Positions 5,933 to 13,507 of a stretch of 15,457 bases of DNA are shown one piece after another. Both the position numbers and the translations under genes were made by a program. Each line of letters opens with the position of its first letter. Within the stretch, counting starts at the first letter, position 1. Below the pieces are notes generated by a model. The model worked only from the letters and a program-made list of their open reading frames with translations, did not search any database and was not told the origin of the DNA. Origin of the DNA: UBA7662 sp041688385 (GTDB lineage: Bacteria; Bacteroidota; Bacteroidia; UBA7662); NCBI GenBank assembly GCA_041688385.1, contig JBDNIH010000205.1, positions 1-15,457 of the forward strand, in the 5' to 3' direction.

Positions 5933-7073
5933 AGTTGGAGCTTGGATGTTTTGGTTGTCGACCGGACTGGTATTCCACTCCTATGTGGTTTTTCCTGCCC
6001 ACATGCGCAGGCTCGGCCGAAAAGCCAAAACTTTAGCGCAAACAACCCATTTTCCCGACATTGATATCGTCCTAGCGGCATACAACGAAGCCGCAGTAAT
6101 TGAGCAGAAAATCCGCAGCAGCTTTAATACCCACTACCCAGGTAAAGTGAGGCTATTTATAGGTACGGATGCGTGTACCGATGCCACCGATGCCCTCATT
6201 GGAAGATTAAAACTGGATTTTCCAGCTTTGGAACACCGTATATTTTTGGAGAGAAGTGGCAAACCAACCATCATTAACCAGCTTGTTGCTGAAGCAACCG
6301 CCGAAATATTGGTTTTAACGGATGCCGATGCCTTCTTTTATCCTGAAACGCTGGGTGCATTGGCAGCTGGATTTGCGCAACCTCAAATCGGGGGCGTGCA
6401 AGCCGATGTAGACCTGCTTGCCGAAAATTCGAATGAAGTGGCCCGCCAAGAAGTCCGCTATACCTACCGCGAGATGGAAATCAAAGCCGGAGAGGGTCAG
6501 CTAGGCTGCGTGATTGGGGCCTTTGGCGCGGCCTACGCCATACGACGAACGTTGTACCGCCCCGTACCTGCTGGGTTTAATGTGGATGACTTTTTCATCT
6601 TCATGGCGGTGCTGCAGCAAGGTTATCAAACCGTATTTAGCAGCACAGCGCGGTATAACCTATTGCTTTCTGGTGAGGCAGATGTACAGTTCCGACGCAA
6701 GCGGCGTATTGGTAAGGGAAATTTCCAGAATCTTTTGTATTTCGGCAAGCTATTGTTCAAGGTCGATGCCTGTGCTTACGCTTTTTGGTCGCACAAAACT
6801 TTGCGTTGGCTAACGCCCGTTTTACTGATAATAGCATTTGTAGGTGCTGTTTTAGCCAACACACACGCACCCACTTACGGTCTTTTTGCAGCCATTATGC
6901 TGTTTCTGGCATTCTTAGCTGGATTAGATCACGGGCTGTTCGCAGCACGTGGCTATAAATTAAGCGGTATACGTTTTATCCGGCATTTTTTGCTGATGAA
7001 CCTCGCCTTATTGTTTGGTTTGTTCGACCTGCTCCGCGGCGATACCCGGAGCCATTGGAACAATAAGGCATAA
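5925..7073 (+). CDS. GT2-type membrane glycosyltransferase
   Basis: 382 residues. The start ATG lies inside the end of the GT4 gene (eight-base overlap). A short N-terminal hydrophobic segment (7-24) precedes a GT-A catalytic domain: DIDIVLAAYNEAAVI (45-59), the metal-binding D-A-D at 133-135, G-A-x-G-A-x-Y-A-I-R-R (198-208), an acidic D-D-F (221-223) where the catalytic base is expected, and R-R-K-R-R-I-G-K-G-N (257-266) in place of the Q/R-x-x-R-W box of processive relatives. Three C-terminal hydrophobic segments (about 295-312, 316-338 and 350-368) anchor it in the membrane. The family transfers a sugar, often to a lipid carrier or growing glycan at the cytoplasmic face. It is the last gene of the START-LptF operon, with a hairpin right after the stop. 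Confidence 0.91.
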   Translation: MPEVGAWMFWLSTGLVFHSYVVFPAHMRRLGRKAKTLAQTTHFPDIDIVLAAYNEAAVIEQKIRSSFNTHYPGKVRLFIGTDACTDATDALIGRLKLDFPALEHRIFLERSGKPTIINQLVAEATAEILVLTDADAFFYPETLGALAAGFAQPQIGGVQADVDLLAENSNEVARQEVRYTYREMEIKAGEGQLGCVIGAFGAAYAIRRTLYRPVPAGFNVDDFFIFMAVLQQGYQTVFSSTARYNLLLSGEADVQFRRKRRIGKGNFQNLLYFGKLLFKVDACAYAFWSHKTLRWLTPVLLIIAFVGAVLANTHAPTYGLFAAIMLFLAFLAGLDHGLFAARGYKLSGIRFIRHFLLMNLALLFGLFDLLRGDTRSHWNNKA

Positions 7074-7100
7074 AAAAACCCCTCCGTTTCCGGAGAGGTT
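7072..7100 (-). terminator. Hairpin terminator between convergent genes
   Basis: The arms AACCCCTCCG (7077-7086) and CGGAGAGGTT (7091-7100) pair over ten positions with one C·A mismatch around a four-base loop. Read on the minus strand the stem is followed directly by a run of seven Ts, so it ends the DUF6588 transcript efficiently. On the plus strand there is no adjacent T run (a T5 occurs about 10 bp later), so it may only slow transcription leaving the GT2 gene. Confidence 0.75.
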
Positions 7101-7117
7101 CTGCACATTTTTATCGG

Positions 7118-8266
7118 TTAGTTTCCAATACCAATACCTATACCGGCATTGATACCACGGAATGCACCTTGGATGAAATACTCACCATGAATGGTCAGGA
7201 TGAGCAGTTTGATACGCACACCGGCACCAGCGCGGAAGGCATTTTTAGCATCAGCAGTGATATTAATTGGATCGGTGAATTTCGAAACGATTACTTTACC
7301 GTTATCTGGATCAAGTGGATTGGCTTGATTGGTATAAACACCACTTTCTACGGCATAGTCACCAGCTGTTTTTAATGAAAAACTGCTGTTCGCAAATCCT
7401 ACACTTGCGTAAGGGGTGATTACAGGTAATTTCTTAGAGATGATCAAACCGAAGCCCATACCACGTGCAGTCATTTGTAATTCCTGTGCAGCAAGCGCAT
7501 TTGGGTCAAAGCCATCATACTTATAACCGAAACCTGTTGGACCACTACCTGTTGGTACTGGCAAATCAAGACCCAAGGAGAAATTAAAGACACTATAGTT
7601 GAAATAGCCACTCAAATCAAAGGGAAGCAAGCCCATGCCTGGAATCCACTGTTTGATGTTGTGTTTGACACCGATACCAAACAAACCTACTTTACCATTT
7701 ATGTCTCCGCCAGGAATAGCCAATTGTGGCAGGTAACGTATCGTAACCTCTGTTCCTTTGATCAAACCAATAGATAATTGCGCCATAGGCAACGGCATCA
7801 AATTGATGCCTAAACCAGCTGGCATAGTAAGTTCAGCAATTTTTTCAGGCAGACCCGTCGCTGGATTATCGGCGCGCATTTCAAACATGGGCTGAACTGA
7901 GGTATTTGTTGATCCAAAAATGGTTGCACCTTGGGTAACTGCAGGATTGGTTTGAATCATTGAATTCGACAAGCCTAAAGCAGCCACATCGTAGGTCAAA
8001 CGACTATCAGGAACCTGTACTAAGGTAGGTACGATGGTTACGTAAAAACGTGCCAGCTTGAGCGGCTTACCGGTATTAAACCAGTTGTTCGTGAGGGCAA
8101 CACCAAATGCTTCGCCAAAAGGCTTCATATAGGCGTTCATGAGAATATTTGCATCACCAACACCTGCTTTGAGAATATTGCCTGCGTCCGCTTGTGCATT
8201 GGCTTGACCTAGCGAGAAACCTGCTAGGGCAATTCCAGTAAAAATAACTTTTGAGAAGACTTTCAT
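7118..8266 (-). CDS. DUF6588 family secreted / outer-membrane-type protein
   Basis: 382 residues beginning with a clear signal peptide (K at position 2, hydrophobic core 8-19, A-N-A-Q-A near 22-26 for signal peptidase I). The mature protein is rich in glycine, alternating hydrophobic strands and aromatic residues. Stretches such as GIGVKHNIKQWIPGMGLLPF and GAGVRIKLLILTIHGEYFIQ resemble amphipathic strands of an outer-membrane beta-barrel, and it ends in a glycine/isoleucine-rich tail. I recognise the overall pattern as the Bacteroidota DUF6588 family, whose function is not known. A strong promoter lies immediately upstream and a terminator downstream, so it is probably an independent and well-expressed gene despite lying 92 bp behind the GT9 gene on the same strand. 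A link with the glycan genes is not indicated. Confidence 0.85.
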   Translation of the reverse strand: MKVFSKVIFTGIALAGFSLGQANAQADAGNILKAGVGDANILMNAYMKPFGEAFGVALTNNWFNTGKPLKLARFYVTIVPTLVQVPDSRLTYDVAALGLSNSMIQTNPAVTQGATIFGSTNTSVQPMFEMRADNPATGLPEKIAELTMPAGLGINLMPLPMAQLSIGLIKGTEVTIRYLPQLAIPGGDINGKVGLFGIGVKHNIKQWIPGMGLLPFDLSGYFNYSVFNFSLGLDLPVPTGSGPTGFGYKYDGFDPNALAAQELQMTARGMGFGLIISKKLPVITPYASVGFANSSFSLKTAGDYAVESGVYTNQANPLDPDNGKVIVSKFTDPINITADAKNAFRAGAGVRIKLLILTIHGEYFIQGAFRGINAGIGIGIGN

Positions 8267-8291
8267 AAATATTGGTTTGGTTCTTTGAAAT

Positions 8292-8321
8292 CAAAAATAA
8301 AGAAATATGTATAGTTGCAAA
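8292..8321 (-). promoter_or_regulatory. Bacteroidota-type promoter of the DUF6588 gene
   Basis: On the minus strand TTTG (8318-8321) and TATTTTTG (8292-8299) are separated by 18 bp. This fits the Bacteroidota sigma-ABfr consensus TTTG-N19-TAnnTTTG in both boxes and nearly in spacing. The -7 box ends 25 bp before the ATG at 8266, giving a short leader. It is the most complete promoter match I found in the window. Confidence 0.75.
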
Positions 8322-8358
8322 CACCTGAATATAAATATACCATACTAAGGGTATGCCG

Positions 8359-9390
8359 CTATCGGTGTAGCATGGTATGTATTTCGGTCAAAACCTGCTC
8401 CGACTTGAGTCGGTTCATGCACGGATTTTCAGGAAACACACAAGAAAGTTGATCGCAGGGGTTGCAGGCCAGTTTGATATGAAGGAAGCGGTGCTGCTCG
8501 CCAAAAGGCGCAAATATTTCGGGTTGCCCTGGGCCAAAAAGTGCCAGCGTAGGTGTGCCGGTTGCAGCGGCAATGTGCATAGGGCCACTTTCATTACCCA
8601 CCATCAGTTGCGCCAGAGTGACGAGGGCAGCATAATCCAATAAGTTGCCCTTATCTGCAAAACTAAAGGTTTCGAAGGGGATTTTGTCTTGAATACGTTT
8701 GATGTCGGCCACATCCTCGACAGCGCCTGCAAAGACAATATTATAGCCATAGTCGCTTTTTAAGGCCGCGGCTAACGTTGCCCAACTTTGTAATCCCCAA
8801 CGACGTAGCAGCTTTCTGGCACCCGTATGAAAAACTACAAACTGATCTAAATCATGGCGCTGCACAAATAATTCGGCCTGTTGTATGTTTCTTTTTCCGG
8901 TATAAATCTGCGCATGGGGAGCCGCCAAAATTTCGCCCGTTACCGGCGCTGTTATTTTTAGGTTAAACAAGAGCTCATGTTCCTGTTCACGCTTAAAAAG
9001 ACGGTTGATAAACCGGTGACTACCCCGGTCGAGTCGAAGTTTAGGCCGTTGACCAAGGGCAAAACGTAGGCTGTCCCAATCCCCGCGGAGGTCGATGATG
9101 ACATCATATCTCCCCGACAAAGCGGCATAATCCGTCACAATCCTATCCAGATTCGGGTCGTATTGCACCAGACTTTTCATAAGCGGTTTGCAAAAGAGGG
9201 TGAGCTCAACTTGGGGATGTCGTTTTTTGAGTGCTTCGAAGACCGGCAGGGTGGTGACCATGTCGCCAATCTCGTCGAGACGAAAAATTAGGATGCGCTG
9301 CGGGCGCAGTCGCGCAGGATTACGCCACAGATTTATCCATCTGGTTAAGAGGTAAGAACAGAAAAAGAGCAGGCGTTCTCCTTGCAACAT
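8359..9390 (-). CDS. GT9 family glycosyltransferase (heptosyltransferase-like)
   Basis: 343 residues from ATG 9390. The frame stays open 46 codons further upstream but that stretch overlaps the divergent flippase and has no family-like sequence. The start of the first Rossmann domain reads RILIFRLDEIGDMVTTLP (32-49), the GT9 pattern in which the D-x-x-G-D segment lies in the active site. The C-terminal domain has the family signature G-N-E-S-G-P-M-H-I-A-A-A-x-G-T-P (265-280) and A-L-F-G-P. Four cysteines near the end (309, 312, 317, 324) follow the C-x-P-C pattern common in this family. GT9 enzymes add heptose or related sugars from ADP- or GDP-linked donors to lipopolysaccharide core or similar acceptors in the cytoplasm. 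The actual donor is unknown. A weak hairpin (CATAC/GTATG, 8341-8355) follows the stop. Confidence 0.9.
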   Translation of the reverse strand: MLQGERLLFFCSYLLTRWINLWRNPARLRPQRILIFRLDEIGDMVTTLPVFEALKKRHPQVELTLFCKPLMKSLVQYDPNLDRIVTDYAALSGRYDVIIDLRGDWDSLRFALGQRPKLRLDRGSHRFINRLFKREQEHELLFNLKITAPVTGEILAAPHAQIYTGKRNIQQAELFVQRHDLDQFVVFHTGARKLLRRWGLQSWATLAAALKSDYGYNIVFAGAVEDVADIKRIQDKIPFETFSFADKGNLLDYAALVTLAQLMVGNESGPMHIAAATGTPTLALFGPGQPEIFAPFGEQHRFLHIKLACNPCDQLSCVFPENPCMNRLKSEQVLTEIHTMLHR

Positions 9391-9448
9391 GTTTGTCAAA
9401 GTTCTGAATAATCGGTCAACCCACCTATATTTAACTGCAATACCGCCC

Positions 9449-10870
9449 GTGATACGCAAATTTATTTCGAATGCCAGCCTCTTGATGGGCCTAAACCTGC
9501 TCATCAAGCCGATTTTTATCTTCGGCATCGACCGGCAAATACAGAATATGGCAGGTCCGGAGAACTACGGACTGTATTATGCTGTATTCAGTTTTTCGTT
9601 GCTGGGAAGCATGCTTTTAGATGCGGGCTTATCGAATTACAACGCCCGGCAGGTGGCCATTTACCCCGAAAAAGCCCTCAAACGCACCCCTGCTTTGTTG
9701 GGTTTACGCCTTTGGCTGTTTGTGGTCTACGCCTTACTTACGCTCAGTATTGGTTGGTGGGTAGGTTACCGTGGGGCCGCCTGGACCTTACTGGCCATGG
9801 TTTCCATTAACCAAGGTTTAAACTACACCCTCTTTTTTCTGCGGAGCAATTTGCAGGGTATGCATTTGTTCAAACGCGACGGCGCCCTCAGTGTACTCGA
9901 CCGGGCACTAACCATCGGCTTTTGTATTCCCTTGTTGAAGGGGTACAGCTACAGTGGTAATTTATTGCTCGATTTTGTACTCGTGCAAACCATGGCCTAT
10001 AGCCTCTCTACCGCCTTGGCTTTGTATTGGAACAGTCGTTTCACCAGCTTGAAACCTGCTTTTCAGCCTCTACTTCAAAAATCCTTGCTGGCCCAAACCT
10101 TTCCTTTTGCAGTACTAGGGCTTGTAATGACCCTCTACTCGCGGCTTGATGCGGTGATGTTGGTGAAAATGTTACCCGACGGTATTTTCCAAGCCGGTCA
10201 GTATGCCGCGGGATACCGCCTGTTGGATGCCTTTGCAACCGTACCGCTATTATTGAGTGGGATGTTGTTGCCCCTTTTTTCAAGACAGATTTATCAAAGT
10301 GAAAAAACCGCACCCCTGGCACGATTTACTGGACTGCTTTTGTTGGGCAGCGGCTGGTTGCTGGGCTTGATGGCCTACTTCCACCACGAAGCCATTCTTC
10401 GGTTGATGTATACCCACAACAGCGCCGAACAAGACCGATTGTTTGTATGGCTGATGTGGACTTACCTCCCTATTGCCGGTATTTTTGTATTTGGCTCCCT
10501 ACTTACTGCTGCTGGCAAGCTCAAGCTCCTCAATTGGCTTGCTGTGGGCGGCTTAATCCTGAATGTATCGCTCAACCTCGTCCTTATTCCGAGTGAAGGG
10601 GCTGTTGGCGCTGCTATCGCTACTTTTATTACCCAATTTTTATTGTTTGTCGCCCAGTTGTGGTTTGCAGCAAGGCGTTTCGACTGGACCTTCGATGGGC
10701 GTTTATTGATTAAAATAGGCTTTTTTATGCTTCTCAGCGGTGCCTTCATGTACTTCACCCGCACCGGCGATGGCTGGTGGGGCATGTTGTTGGGATTGGC
10801 GTTGGGTGCTGCTTCTTTGGTCCTTTTATTTGCCGAACGTTGGAAACAATTCCGGGAAATGGTACGATAA
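9449..10870 (+). CDS. Wzx-type polysaccharide flippase (MOP/MATE-like)
   Basis: About 473 residues with a GTG start at 9449. The frame also offers ATG at 9389 (493 residues), whose first three bases share CATG with the start of the divergent GT9 gene. I prefer GTG because family-like sequence begins at IRKFISNASLLMGLNLLIKP and the 20 residues before it look non-coding. The protein has 12 or more hydrophobic segments throughout, plus the flippase features F-G-I-D-R-x-x-Q near the first helix, NYGLYYAVFSFSLL in helix 2, and F-F-L-R-S-N-L-Q-G-M before helix 5. Such proteins move undecaprenyl-linked oligosaccharides from the cytoplasmic to the periplasmic face. It heads a three-gene plus-strand unit with the chain-length and polymerase genes. 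TATATTTA (9427-9434) upstream is a one-mismatch -7 box. Confidence 0.9.
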   Translation: MIRKFISNASLLMGLNLLIKPIFIFGIDRQIQNMAGPENYGLYYAVFSFSLLGSMLLDAGLSNYNARQVAIYPEKALKRTPALLGLRLWLFVVYALLTLSIGWWVGYRGAAWTLLAMVSINQGLNYTLFFLRSNLQGMHLFKRDGALSVLDRALTIGFCIPLLKGYSYSGNLLLDFVLVQTMAYSLSTALALYWNSRFTSLKPAFQPLLQKSLLAQTFPFAVLGLVMTLYSRLDAVMLVKMLPDGIFQAGQYAAGYRLLDAFATVPLLLSGMLLPLFSRQIYQSEKTAPLARFTGLLLLGSGWLLGLMAYFHHEAILRLMYTHNSAEQDRLFVWLMWTYLPIAGIFVFGSLLTAAGKLKLLNWLAVGGLILNVSLNLVLIPSEGAVGAAIATFITQFLLFVAQLWFAARRFDWTFDGRLLIKIGFFMLLSGAFMYFTRTGDGWWGMLLGLALGAASLVLLFAERWKQFREMVR

Positions 10871-10883
10871 GCATGCTTCTTCC

Positions 10884-10913
10884 GTTGACCTACGCGGATT
10901 TCCCTTATTTTAG
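10884..10913 (+). promoter_or_regulatory. Possible promoter before the chain-length gene
   Basis: GTTG (10884-10887) and TATTTTAG (10906-10913) are 18 bp apart, each one base off the Bacteroidota boxes TTTG and TAnnTTTG. They lie in the 61-bp space after the flippase and would give a leader of roughly 10-15 bases. The chain-length and polymerase genes might thus be partly independent of the flippase. Both boxes are imperfect. Confidence 0.3.
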
Positions 10914-10931
10914 CCCAAATTTTAGCCTCTC

Positions 10932-12056
10932 ATGCGCGAAAACACAACCAACGCTTACGCTTTTGATTCAATCACCATACTTGGTTTTTTCTACAAGTGG
11001 CGAAAAGAGATCTTGATAGTTTGTGCCATCGCTGCCCTAGCAGCAGCCGTCTTTTCAGGCCCATTTTTTATCAAGCCCAAATTCAAAAGCACGGTAATTT
11101 TATATCCGGCCACCACCAATTCCATCTCTAAAGCCCTTTTGAACGAAAATTCATTCGACCGCGATGACCCTTTGGCATTTGGAGAAGAAGAAGAGGCAGA
11201 GCAGCTGATTCAGGTATTGTATAGTGACGATATACGGGATGAAATCATTCGGAAATACGATTTGATGAATCATTACGATATTGATTCGACCTCCAAAACC
11301 AAATTCACCAAACTCTACAAAAGATTCAACGACAACATCAGCTTCAGGCGGACGGAATATATGTCGGTAGAGATACAAGTGTTGGATACCGACCCGGAAA
11401 TGGCCGCTAAAATTGCGAACGATATCTCCAATTTATTAGATGCACGCAAAAACACCATACAGCGGGAACAGGCCTTAATAGGCCTGCGCATTGTTGAAGC
11501 GCAGTTTACCGCCAAGAAGGCTTTCGTAAATCAACTCAACGATTCCCTTAACTTCTTCCGTAGCCAGGGTGTGTTCGACTACGACTTACAAACCGACCAC
11601 CTTATGGAGCAGTTTGTGTCGGCCTCTGCCGGTAAATCGGATGCCGAAGCCCGTTTAGAGATCTACCGTGCTGCTGATAAAAACGAAAAAGATACCTCCA
11701 TCGTCAATAATAGCGCACGTTTGGCGGGCTCAAAATCTACCCTCGTTACCATCCAGAAACAGCTCGATAAACTTTCCATGTACGGAGGCGCCTACACCAG
11801 TGTAAAGGAGCAACTCGAAAAAGAAAATGAAGAGTTGGTAAAGTTCCGGTCACGCTATGAAAAGGCAAAAATTGATGCCGAAGAAAGTATGCCGGTGAAA
11901 TTCATCGTCAACTCGGCCAAAGTAGCTGAGAAAAAACATACGCCGGTGCGTTGGCTCATCGTGGTCCTTTCTACTGTGGGTGCCTTCTTAATGTCGCTGC
12001 TCGTATTGATTGCGGTAGAGAATTTCAGATTTTTGACGGCCCAAAAAGAAGCCTGA
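10932..12056 (+). CDS. Wzz-type polysaccharide chain-length / co-polymerase protein
   Basis: 374 residues. The topology is typical of polysaccharide co-polymerases: a short cytoplasmic N-terminus, TM1 at about 27-47, a large periplasmic region with an alpha/beta base (50-165) and long charged helices with coiled-coil character (170-320), and TM2 at 341-362 preceded by A-E-K-K-H-T-P-V-R, the usual proline-containing approach to the second helix. It ends about a dozen residues after TM2, so it has no fused Walker-motif tyrosine kinase and is Wzz-like rather than Wzc-like. Such proteins oligomerise in the inner membrane and set the length of chains made by Wzy. The ATG at 10932 gives the expected N-terminus. 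The stop overlaps the next ATG (TGATG), supporting coupled production with the polymerase. Confidence 0.88.
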   Translation: MRENTTNAYAFDSITILGFFYKWRKEILIVCAIAALAAAVFSGPFFIKPKFKSTVILYPATTNSISKALLNENSFDRDDPLAFGEEEEAEQLIQVLYSDDIRDEIIRKYDLMNHYDIDSTSKTKFTKLYKRFNDNISFRRTEYMSVEIQVLDTDPEMAAKIANDISNLLDARKNTIQREQALIGLRIVEAQFTAKKAFVNQLNDSLNFFRSQGVFDYDLQTDHLMEQFVSASAGKSDAEARLEIYRAADKNEKDTSIVNNSARLAGSKSTLVTIQKQLDKLSMYGGAYTSVKEQLEKENEELVKFRSRYEKAKIDAEESMPVKFIVNSAKVAEKKHTPVRWLIVVLSTVGAFLMSLLVLIAVENFRFLTAQKEA

Positions 12057-13507
12057 TGTTTGCCGTCCAGGCCCTGACCAAAAAATGGTTTTACGCACTT
12101 CTCGCGCTATTTGTTAGCGTAAGCAGCTTTATGCTCATTAACGAGCAATATTGGTTTTTGGCTGTGCCTGTGGCTTTGTGGTTCGTGTATTTTATTACCT
12201 TTTCGATTGATAAAAGTCTGTTGTTTATTACAGCAATCACGCCGTTAAGCATCTTGGTCGATTTAAAAGAAGTCGGCCTTTCTTTCACCCTGCCCACCGA
12301 ACCACTTTTAATGGGTATGATGGTGATTTTTTTTATTAAACTTTTGGTGGAGGGCCGTTACGATACGCGCGCCTTTTTCCACCCCATCACTTTGGCCATT
12401 ATAGCCTATGTGTTGTGGATGGGATTTACAACGCTCAGCAGCACCATGCCTTTCATTTCTTTGAAGTTTTTGTTGTCAAATCTCTGGTTCATCAGCTGTT
12501 TTTATTTCATTGGCCTCCAACTATTTCGGGAGAAAAAAAACCTGCATCTTTTTTTATGGCTGTATTTCGGGGGTTTGGTCCTTGTGATGATTTACAGCAT
12601 TTTTAACCACAGTCTGGAAGGATTTACCAAACAATCGGCCGACTGGGCGGCACAACCTTTTGTAATAAATCATGGTATTTATGGGGCTATGCTCGCCTTT
12701 TTTGTGCCATTTGTAGTGATTTACCTGTTACAAGCTCGGTTGTTTACCAACAAGCCTTTGGTAAGTTTTCTCATGTTGTTTTTTCTGGTTTTAATTACGG
12801 TAGCCATTATTCTTTCTTACACCCGCGCGGCATGGGTGAGTGTATTGGCGGCGTTAGCCTTTTACGCGATGTTAAGGATGCGTATACAATTTCGCACTTT
12901 GCTCCTTCTTTTAGGCTTGTTGATCATTGGCTTTTTGAGTTTTCAAACCACCCTACTCATGAAGCTGGAGAAAAACAAAACCGATTCGGCCACTGATATG
13001 TCACAGCATGTGAAATCAATCTCCAATATACGTACCGATGCTTCAAACCTCGAGCGACTCAACCGCTGGTCGAGTGCCTACCGCATGTTCAAAGAAAAGC
13101 CTATGCTTGGCTGGGGACCGGGTACCTATATGTTTAAGTACGCCCCTTTCCAAAAACCCAAAGATAAAACGATTGTAAGCACTAATATGGCCGATATTGG
13201 AGGTATCCACAGCGAATACCTCGGTCCTTTGGTAGAAATGGGTATACCGGGATTTTTACTCTTTTTGCTTTTAATAGGTGTAGTGCTTTACCGCGCTATG
13301 CATTTGTATTACACTTTGCACACACCCTACATACGAAGTACGTTGCTGATGGTGCTGCTGGGGTTGATTACCTATCTCACCCATGGTTTTTTGAACAACT
13401 ATCTCGACATCGATAAAACGGCTCTGCTTTTTTGGGGATTTGTGGGCATGATTGCGGCTATCGATTTGTACCACCGTGATCCGGTATCAACCGAAACGCA
13501 GGCTTAA
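12056..13507 (+). CDS. O-antigen polymerase / ligase family membrane protein (Wzy/WaaL type)
   Basis: 483 residues from the ATG overlapping the previous stop; the frame extends 35 codons upstream inside the Wzz gene but that part is not used. There are about 10-12 membrane helices. The large periplasmic loop (about 301-395) carries the Wzy_C/WaaL features: R337 in L-N-R-W, GWGPGTY (352-358) and H385 in G-G-I-H-S-E-Y-L, followed by L-x-E-M-G-I-P-G. The Y-T-R-A-A-W of the preceding loop (255-260) supplies another conserved arginine. In characterised relatives these arginines and the histidine bind the undecaprenyl-pyrophosphate glycan for polymerisation or transfer to lipid A-core. Polymerase and ligase cannot be separated by sequence; the Wzz partner next door favours polymerase. 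The 3' end overlaps the convergent phosphatase gene by 21 bp. Confidence 0.9.
   Translation: MFAVQALTKKWFYALLALFVSVSSFMLINEQYWFLAVPVALWFVYFITFSIDKSLLFITAITPLSILVDLKEVGLSFTLPTEPLLMGMMVIFFIKLLVEGRYDTRAFFHPITLAIIAYVLWMGFTTLSSTMPFISLKFLLSNLWFISCFYFIGLQLFREKKNLHLFLWLYFGGLVLVMIYSIFNHSLEGFTKQSADWAAQPFVINHGIYGAMLAFFVPFVVIYLLQARLFTNKPLVSFLMLFFLVLITVAIILSYTRAAWVSVLAALAFYAMLRMRIQFRTLLLLLGLLIIGFLSFQTTLLMKLEKNKTDSATDMSQHVKSISNIRTDASNLERLNRWSSAYRMFKEKPMLGWGPGTYMFKYAPFQKPKDKTIVSTNMADIGGIHSEYLGPLVEMGIPGFLLFLLLIGVVLYRAMHLYYTLHTPYIRSTLLMVLLGLITYLTHGFLNNYLDIDKTALLFWGFVGMIAAIDLYHRDPVSTETQA

Noticed and set aside
9391..9528. Upstream extension of the GT9 gene by 46 codons
   Set aside because: It overlaps the coding part of the divergent flippase and precedes the point where the Rossmann domain normally begins.
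10932..12056. Wzc-type tyrosine autokinase
   Set aside because: The protein ends about a dozen residues after the second membrane helix. There is no Walker A motif or tyrosine cluster, so it is Wzz-like.
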